Source: DTKY01 sp037440765
GTDB lineage: Bacteria; Acidobacteriota; Terriglobia; Bryobacterales; Bryobacteraceae
DNA length: 45,762 nt
Assembly (NCBI GenBank): GCA_037440765.1
Contig: JBBITL010000032.1
Location: forward strand, 1-45,762
Reading direction: 5' to 3'
Shown here piece after piece: positions 41,705-45,762 of the stretch. The notes beneath the pieces are model-generated. The model was not told the origin of the DNA, did not search any database, and was given only the letters and a program-made list of their open reading frames with translations. The position numbers and the translations under genes were made by a program. The number at the start of each line of letters is the position of its first letter. Positions within the stretch are counted from its first letter, which is position 1.

Positions 41705-43894
41705 CTAACGGCCTCCGTCGCCCTCGGCGCCTTCCATTTCCCTGGCCAGCAGCGCACGCGCCTCCTCGTCGCTCATGCCCTGCAACTCGGCCAGGATGGC
41801 GGCGTACTCTTCGCTGCCCGCCTGCTCGATCTGGCGTATCTCGATGGCCTTGGCCAGTTCCGCCACGGTGAAGGCGCTGCTGTAGACAACGTCGAGCGGA
41901 AGATCGACCTGGTGCGCCTGCCGGACCCGGCTCAGCAGTTGGACGGCCAGCAGCGAATGCCCGCCCAGGTCGAAGAAGTTGTCATGAATTCCCACTGCGG
42001 GCAGGTGCAGCAGGTCCGCCCAGACCGCCGCCAGTTGCTCCTCCAGCGCGCTGCGGGGAGCGGCTGCCGCCGGGGCCGCAGCGGCTTCATGGTTCCGCTC
42101 CGCCCGTATCTGTTGCCGGATCTGGGCGACGCTGCGCAGGCGCATGGCGATGTGGACGTAGCCGGCCGGTTCGATGGCTCCAACCGGGACAGGCGGCGCC
42201 TGGGGCGCAGGCTTGCCGGCCGCCGATGATAGGCTGTAGGTGACCGCGGCCGCGGCTTCGGCCGGAAACGAGAAGCGCAGACCAACTTCGGTCCGCTGTT
42301 TGAACTTGGCCCCGACGCTCTGAAGGAACACCAGCGCGGGCTGGTTGCGCTGCGAGGGAACAAACGGGACTTCCACGCGGGCCAGACCCCGGCCCACCGC
42401 GATTTCGCCCAGCCTGGCCAGCAGCCGGTGCTCGACGCCGCGCCCCAGCACGCGGCAGCTCAGCAGAAAAGTGTCCACCAGCAGGGCTTCCGGGCCGGTG
42501 GTGAAGATCGCCAGCCCGGTCAGCCCGTAACTGCCGAACCGGTCGGTAACCTCGACCGTCAGGCACTCGGCGCCGCCCGAAGCCACCAGCGAGTGTATCT
42601 CCGCCTCCCCGCGCCGCCTGGTCGTGAAGTTCATCTGGTTGGTGCGCTGGGTGAGCTGGGCTGCGCGGGCGAGCGCCTCCGGCCTGAGCTCGAAAATGCG
42701 GATCTCAAGCTGAAGCGACTGTATGAACTCCTCCAGCGTCTTGGCCTGCTTCTCCAGCCGCGCCCTTTCCAGGCCCTGCACGTACATCTTGGTCCGCCGC
42801 TTGTCTTCCTCGGTCACCTGGAGCCGGTCGAATGCCCACACGTGCTTCAGGAAGAGCGGGATGTCGTCCGCATCGTCCGGCAGCGGAAGAGTGAGGACCT
42901 CGGGCAGGCGCGCCTGCACCTCGCCGCACTCCTTCGGGTTGTCGTCGACAAAAACGAAGCTGTCCAGACCGAGCGACAGTTCCTCGGCAAGCGACACCAG
43001 GTTGGCCGATTTGGCCGACCAGTTGACGCGGCGGGCGACGAAGTCCTCCAGGCGCAAGGGCATCTCCGGGTGAACCCGGAAGGTCTCCACCACGTCCTCC
43101 AGATTGTTCTTGCTGCACAGGCACAGCAGCATGCCGGCATTCTGCTGCGCCAGCATGAACTCCTGCAAGGCCCGCCGCGGCGGGTCGATGACCACGCCCT
43201 CCGGCCCGTCCTCGCCGCAGATGCCGCGCCACAATGTGTCGTCGCAGTCGAGGGCGACCACCTTGTACGGCGTGGCGCGCAGCGCGTGCACCTTCCGCGC
43301 CAGCAGCGTGCCGAGCGCCGTGAAGTACTCGGGAGTGTAAGGAACGTGACCGAGTTCGTCGCCGTGAGGATCGTGGCGCTCGCTCACCGGGTAGAGCTGG
43401 TCCAGTTCGGCCGCGGTCACGAAATGCACGCCGTTCAGTCCGGCCAGGCCGGTTGGGACCTGAGCCGCCATTCTGGAGACGAACTCGGCGTGGCCGGGTT
43501 GCCGCATGAAGGCCGGCCCGGAAGGGCAGATCGCAACCAGCAACCCGCCGCCCCAGGCCTCGGCGGCGCTTCGCAGCCCGGCGACCAGGCGGACGACGTC
43601 CTGCTCCAGGCTCTCCAGCGTGGCCGCGGAGGGCTCCCGGAAACGCGCCCAGTCCTCCAGACGCACCAGGACTATTTTGACCCCGCCGCGGCTCTGCGCC
43701 AGCAGGCCGGAATGGTCAAGCAACTGCTGAAACACCTGGTTATAGGGCGCGAACCTGATCGGGGAATCGACCCCGAGGCGGCCGAACCAGAAAGAAAGGA
43801 TCTCGCGCAAGGGCTCGGCTGTGAAGGTGGCGCTTATGGCCACCGGAGGCGAGTCCTGCCTGTTGCGCCCGCCGGCGCTGGGGTTCGGAGTCAT
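41705..43894 (-). CDS. FkbH-like HAD glyceryl transferase with C-terminal carrier-protein domain
   Basis: A 729-aa protein. Residues about 20-200 match the FkbH N-terminal region (FAPYNQVFQQLLD, RLEDWARF). The HAD domain has nucleophile D216 and D218 in DCDDTLW, then VFVDDNPKEC and AAQLTQRTNQMNFTTRR. A GNAT-like segment follows (DRFGSYGLTGLAIF, FLLSCRVLGRGVEHRLL). After an Ala/Pro linker comes a peptidyl-carrier domain with S647 in DLGGHSLLA for phosphopantetheine. FkbH enzymes dephosphorylate 1,3-bisphosphoglycerate and load a glyceryl unit on a carrier thiol. An upstream GTG at 43954 is an alternative start. First gene of the operon. Confidence 0.92.
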   Translation of the reverse strand: MTPNPSAGGRNRQDSPPVAISATFTAEPLREILSFWFGRLGVDSPIRFAPYNQVFQQLLDHSGLLAQSRGGVKIVLVRLEDWARFREPSAATLESLEQDVVRLVAGLRSAAEAWGGGLLVAICPSGPAFMRQPGHAEFVSRMAAQVPTGLAGLNGVHFVTAAELDQLYPVSERHDPHGDELGHVPYTPEYFTALGTLLARKVHALRATPYKVVALDCDDTLWRGICGEDGPEGVVIDPPRRALQEFMLAQQNAGMLLCLCSKNNLEDVVETFRVHPEMPLRLEDFVARRVNWSAKSANLVSLAEELSLGLDSFVFVDDNPKECGEVQARLPEVLTLPLPDDADDIPLFLKHVWAFDRLQVTEEDKRRTKMYVQGLERARLEKQAKTLEEFIQSLQLEIRIFELRPEALARAAQLTQRTNQMNFTTRRRGEAEIHSLVASGGAECLTVEVTDRFGSYGLTGLAIFTTGPEALLVDTFLLSCRVLGRGVEHRLLARLGEIAVGRGLARVEVPFVPSQRNQPALVFLQSVGAKFKQRTEVGLRFSFPAEAAAAVTYSLSSAAGKPAPQAPPVPVGAIEPAGYVHIAMRLRSVAQIRQQIRAERNHEAAAAPAAAAPRSALEEQLAAVWADLLHLPAVGIHDNFFDLGGHSLLAVQLLSRVRQAHQVDLPLDVVYSSAFTVAELAKAIEIRQIEQAGSEEYAAILAELQGMSDEEARALLAREMEGAEGDGGR

Positions 43895-44007
43895 GCGAGC
43901 TTGGTGCTTCGACGCCGCCGGCAGCCGCGGGGTTCCGCGTCGCTGCCGGCGCACTATTCCATTATGAGCGGAATCGGGGGCATATGCTACGATGTTTCGG
44001 GGGTCGA

Positions 44008-44292
44008 ATGACTGGAGGGAACATCCCGGCGCTCAGGCCGGAGCCGGATCTGGCCACGCCCCAGCGGGAGGCCGCCATGTTTTACGGCCTCTTCCTGAGG
44101 GGCCACCCCGTCGACCGCCTGCGCCGCGACATCGACGTTCCCCGGCCCGTGCTCGACAAGTGGATGAGGACGCGCTGCTACGAGCCGTCCTTCCGCCAGG
44201 CGCTACAGCGCGTGTACTCATACCGCAAGACGGTTCTGGCCATCTTCGACGAACTGGTTCTTAACGAACGGGGCCGGTTCCGTATTCAGTAA
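44008..44292 (+). CDS. Small basic protein, possible helix-turn-helix
   Basis: A 94-aa protein, divergent from the FkbH operon. It begins MTGGNIPALRPEPDLATP and contains FLRGHPVDRLRRDIDVPRPV with a following DKWMR, which could be a helix-turn-helix, and a basic helix FRQALQRVYSYRKTVL. The family is not known to me. The frame reaches 43984, but the ATG at 44008 is preferred. TATGCT and TACGAT boxes lie 15-25 nt upstream. It might regulate the neighbouring operon; this is speculation from position alone. Confidence 0.55.
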   Translation: MTGGNIPALRPEPDLATPQREAAMFYGLFLRGHPVDRLRRDIDVPRPVLDKWMRTRCYEPSFRQALQRVYSYRKTVLAIFDELVLNERGRFRIQ

Positions 44293-44297
44293 AGCCC

Positions 44298-44963
44298 TCA
44301 GCGCTTCTTCAGCGTCACGCCCAGACTACCCCCATCGCCGGCGAATATGGTCTCCAGATCCGGGTTGGTCGTCACCGCCCTCAGATAGTCCGGCGCCGAG
44401 TCGACATTGTGCGCCAGGATCAGCCCGCCCGGCCGGACCAGCGGCAGCAGCCGGTTCAGATAACTGACATAGCCCTCTTTGTCGGCGTCCAGGAAGAGCA
44501 CGTCGATGGGCTCGTTCAGCCGCGAGATGGTCCTGTGGGCGTCCCCCTCGACGATGGTGACCAGGTGATCGACGCCCGCTTCCTTGAAGTTGCCGCGCGC
44601 CGTGGCAGCCCGCCCGCGATCGATCTCAAACGTCGTCAGTTTGCCGCCGGTCGCTTGCAGCGCCATGGAGAGCCACAGGCCGGACAGACCGGTGGAGGTG
44701 CCGATCTCCACGACATTCCTGGCCCCGGCGGTCTCCGCGAGCAGGCGCAACAGCCGCCCGTCGCTCACCGAGACGTTGGCGTAAAGCTCCCCATCCCGCC
44801 GCGCCTTGTCCAGGGTGGCGAGCACCCGCTTCTCCGCGTCGGACTTGGCGAGCGTGGAAGCTTCACCCGCACGGCTGGTTCGCCCGAACCGCCCCCGCTG
44901 GCTCCACCCGTCGCAGGCCACCCCGATGAGCAGACAAACCACCAACATCCATTTCACTGGCAT
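44298..44963 (-). CDS. O-methyltransferase-family protein with N-terminal signal peptide
   Basis: A 221-aa class I SAM-dependent methyltransferase of the catechol/caffeoyl-CoA type: VEIGTSTGLSGLWLSMAL (SAM motif I), TFEIDRGRA, VEGDAHR and the metal-site segment FLDADKEGY, ending SLGVTLKKR. Unusually, the N-terminus is a signal peptide (WMLVVCLLIGVACDGWSQ) before the catalytic domain. The cysteine context lacks a good lipobox. SAM is not known to be available in the periplasm, so either the leader is a membrane anchor or the domain has another role. Converges on the small protein gene with 5 nt between. Confidence 0.85.
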   Translation of the reverse strand: MPVKWMLVVCLLIGVACDGWSQRGRFGRTSRAGEASTLAKSDAEKRVLATLDKARRDGELYANVSVSDGRLLRLLAETAGARNVVEIGTSTGLSGLWLSMALQATGGKLTTFEIDRGRAATARGNFKEAGVDHLVTIVEGDAHRTISRLNEPIDVLFLDADKEGYVSYLNRLLPLVRPGGLILAHNVDSAPDYLRAVTTNPDLETIFAGDGGSLGVTLKKR

Positions 44964-45064
44964 GTGTCCCCCCGAAAGGGATCGACGAGCGCTCCGGCCG
45001 CGAGGTTACCCCCCCCGCTCGACGACGCCGGCCGGCTGAGGTTTCCGGCGGCGGCCGGGGATTT

Positions 45065-45094
45065 CCATATTTATGGTATTATGGGTTTCCATAT
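45065..45094 (+). promoter_or_regulatory. vapBC promoter and likely autoregulatory site
   Basis: An AT-rich island in GC-rich sequence. It has the palindrome CCATATTTATGG (45065-45076), a near-consensus -10 TATTAT (45077-45082) immediately after, and TTTCCATAT repeated at 45062-45070 and 45086-45094. No clear -35. The ATG at 45093 is about 10 nt past the -10, so the message would be almost leaderless. VapB-type antitoxins usually bind such repeats. Confidence 0.5.
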
Positions 45095-45341
45095 GAAGAC
45101 CACCGTCGAAATCCCCGATGCGCTGTTCATCGCGGCCAAGAAGAGGGCCGCCGAGCACCGGACCACGCTGCGCGCCATCCTGGAACGCGCCTTGCGGCGG
45201 GAACTGAGCCGGCGGCAGCGCCCGGCGAACAGCGCTTCCCGCAGGCCGATCCGCTGGGTCACGGTGAAGGGCGGCCTGCCTGAGGGTCTGGATATCGCGG
45301 ATCGGGCCGCCATGCACGACTGGATGCGCGGCAGCCGGTGA
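45093..45341 (+). CDS. vapB: VapB-type antitoxin
   Basis: An 82-aa protein starting MKTTVEIPDALFIAAKKRAA, a ribbon-helix-helix type DNA-binding antitoxin N-terminus (beta strand KTTVEIPD, then two helices). The Arg-rich middle and the acidic/aromatic tail (DRAAMHDWMRGSR) are the likely toxin-binding part. ATG at 45081 is in frame and could add four residues. Its stop overlaps the toxin GTG (GTGA), the usual coupling in vapBC operons. Confidence 0.85.
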   Translation: MKTTVEIPDALFIAAKKRAAEHRTTLRAILERALRRELSRRQRPANSASRRPIRWVTVKGGLPEGLDIADRAAMHDWMRGSR

Positions 45342-45762
45342 TCGCCATCGACACCAATCTGCTGGTCTACGCGCACCGCGCGTTGACGCCGCAACATGGC
45401 GCCGCCCGCGCCGCCATCGAGCGCGCCAGCCGGGACGCTCGCGGCTGGGGAATTCCCCTGCCCTGCATCGCGGAGTTCTGGAGCGTCGCCACCCATCCGG
45501 AGTGCCGTGGCGGCGGTTCACCTCCCGCCAAGGCGAGGAGTTTCCTGCGGGCGCTGGTGCTTGAAGCCGGAGCCCGGGTGTGGTCTTGCCAGGAGGGCTC
45601 CTGGGAAAGGCTCTCGACGCTCGCCGCGGAACTCGGGGTGCGAGGTCCGCGGGTGTTCGACTTGCAGGTCAGCCTGACGGCCCTGGAAAACGGCGCCACC
45701 GAGATCTGGTCCCACGACCGCGCCTTTCTCGTCCTGCCGGGCCTCGCGCTCCTGGATCCCCT
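45338..45762 (+). CDS. vapC: VapC-type PIN-domain toxin (3' partial)
   Basis: A GTG start overlapping the antitoxin stop opens a frame that runs off the window end; about 141 codons are visible. It begins VIAIDTNLLVYAHR, with the first PIN-domain aspartate in IDTN. The conserved Glu is in CIAEFWSV, and further acidic residues are in RVFDLQV and WSHDRAF. These four form the metal site of VapC ribonucleases, which cleave tRNA or rRNA. It is near full length for the family; only the tail is missing. Confidence 0.88.
   Translation, partial: MIAIDTNLLVYAHRALTPQHGAARAAIERASRDARGWGIPLPCIAEFWSVATHPECRGGGSPPAKARSFLRALVLEAGARVWSCQEGSWERLSTLAAELGVRGPRVFDLQVSLTALENGATEIWSHDRAFLVLPGLALLDP

Noticed and set aside
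40238..42229. 663-aa plus-strand frame opposite the glycosyltransferase and FkbH-like genes
   Set aside because: The opposite strand carries catalytic motifs of known families throughout; this frame has none.

Overview
The window is a GC-rich, densely coding stretch of a Gram-negative chromosome, most likely from the phylum Acidobacteriota (a Bryobacterales/Solibacter-like lineage is my guess). The pointers are two adjacent secreted VWA proteins of the acidobacterial VWFA-related type, outer-membrane lipid A/KDO genes (lpxC, kdsB, kdsA), a PEP-CTERM protein, a two-subunit transketolase and many secreted hydrolases. No tRNA, rRNA, CRISPR array or intact insertion sequence was seen. Both ends cut genes: a PEP-CTERM protein on the left and a VapC toxin on the right.

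Layout. 1-2.5 kb: PEP-CTERM protein and split transketolase. 2.5-6.2 kb: pgsA-like gene and lpxC, divergent from a polA that lacks the 3'-5' exonuclease domain. 6.2-9 kb: ttcA and an RraA-family gene, divergent from a pyrophosphate-type phosphofructokinase. 9-12 kb: overlapping trio of a TIGR00300/LOR-SDH protein, queF and a coiled-coil methyltransferase. 12-14 kb: twin VWA proteins. 14-18.4 kb: kdsB, pyrG, kdsA and an M28 peptidase; PyrG makes the CTP used by KdsB and KdsA makes its precursor. 18.4-20 kb: pseudopilin, beta-barrel protein and a small membrane protein. 20.2-23 kb: hrcA-grpE-dnaJ without dnaK. 23-25.8 kb: class V aminotransferase plus serA, a probable serine-synthesis operon behind a promoter with a perfect palindrome in its spacer. 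25.8-28 kb: a reductive activator of corrinoid proteins with a DUF1638 partner and no corrinoid protein nearby. 28-31 kb: secreted type-B carboxylesterase and MFS acid transporter.

31-35.5 kb (minus strand): DUF6526 protein, DapA-like lyase, an alpha/beta hydrolase whose nucleophile serine is replaced by alanine, and a group II PLP decarboxylase. 35.5-35.85 kb is gene-poor and carries two short direct repeats that may be an insertion-sequence scar.

35.85-43.9 kb (minus strand) is the most unusual region: a five-gene operon of an FkbH-like glyceryl-transfer enzyme carrying its own carrier-protein domain, a GT4 glycosyltransferase, an aldo/keto reductase with Tat signal and iron-sulfur motifs, a second GT4 glycosyltransferase fused to a type II thioesterase, and an MFS exporter. 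It looks like a compact carrier-protein-based pathway with no ketosynthase, condensation or adenylation domain in view. The window ends with a small divergent protein, a methyltransferase with a signal peptide, and a vapBC toxin-antitoxin pair.
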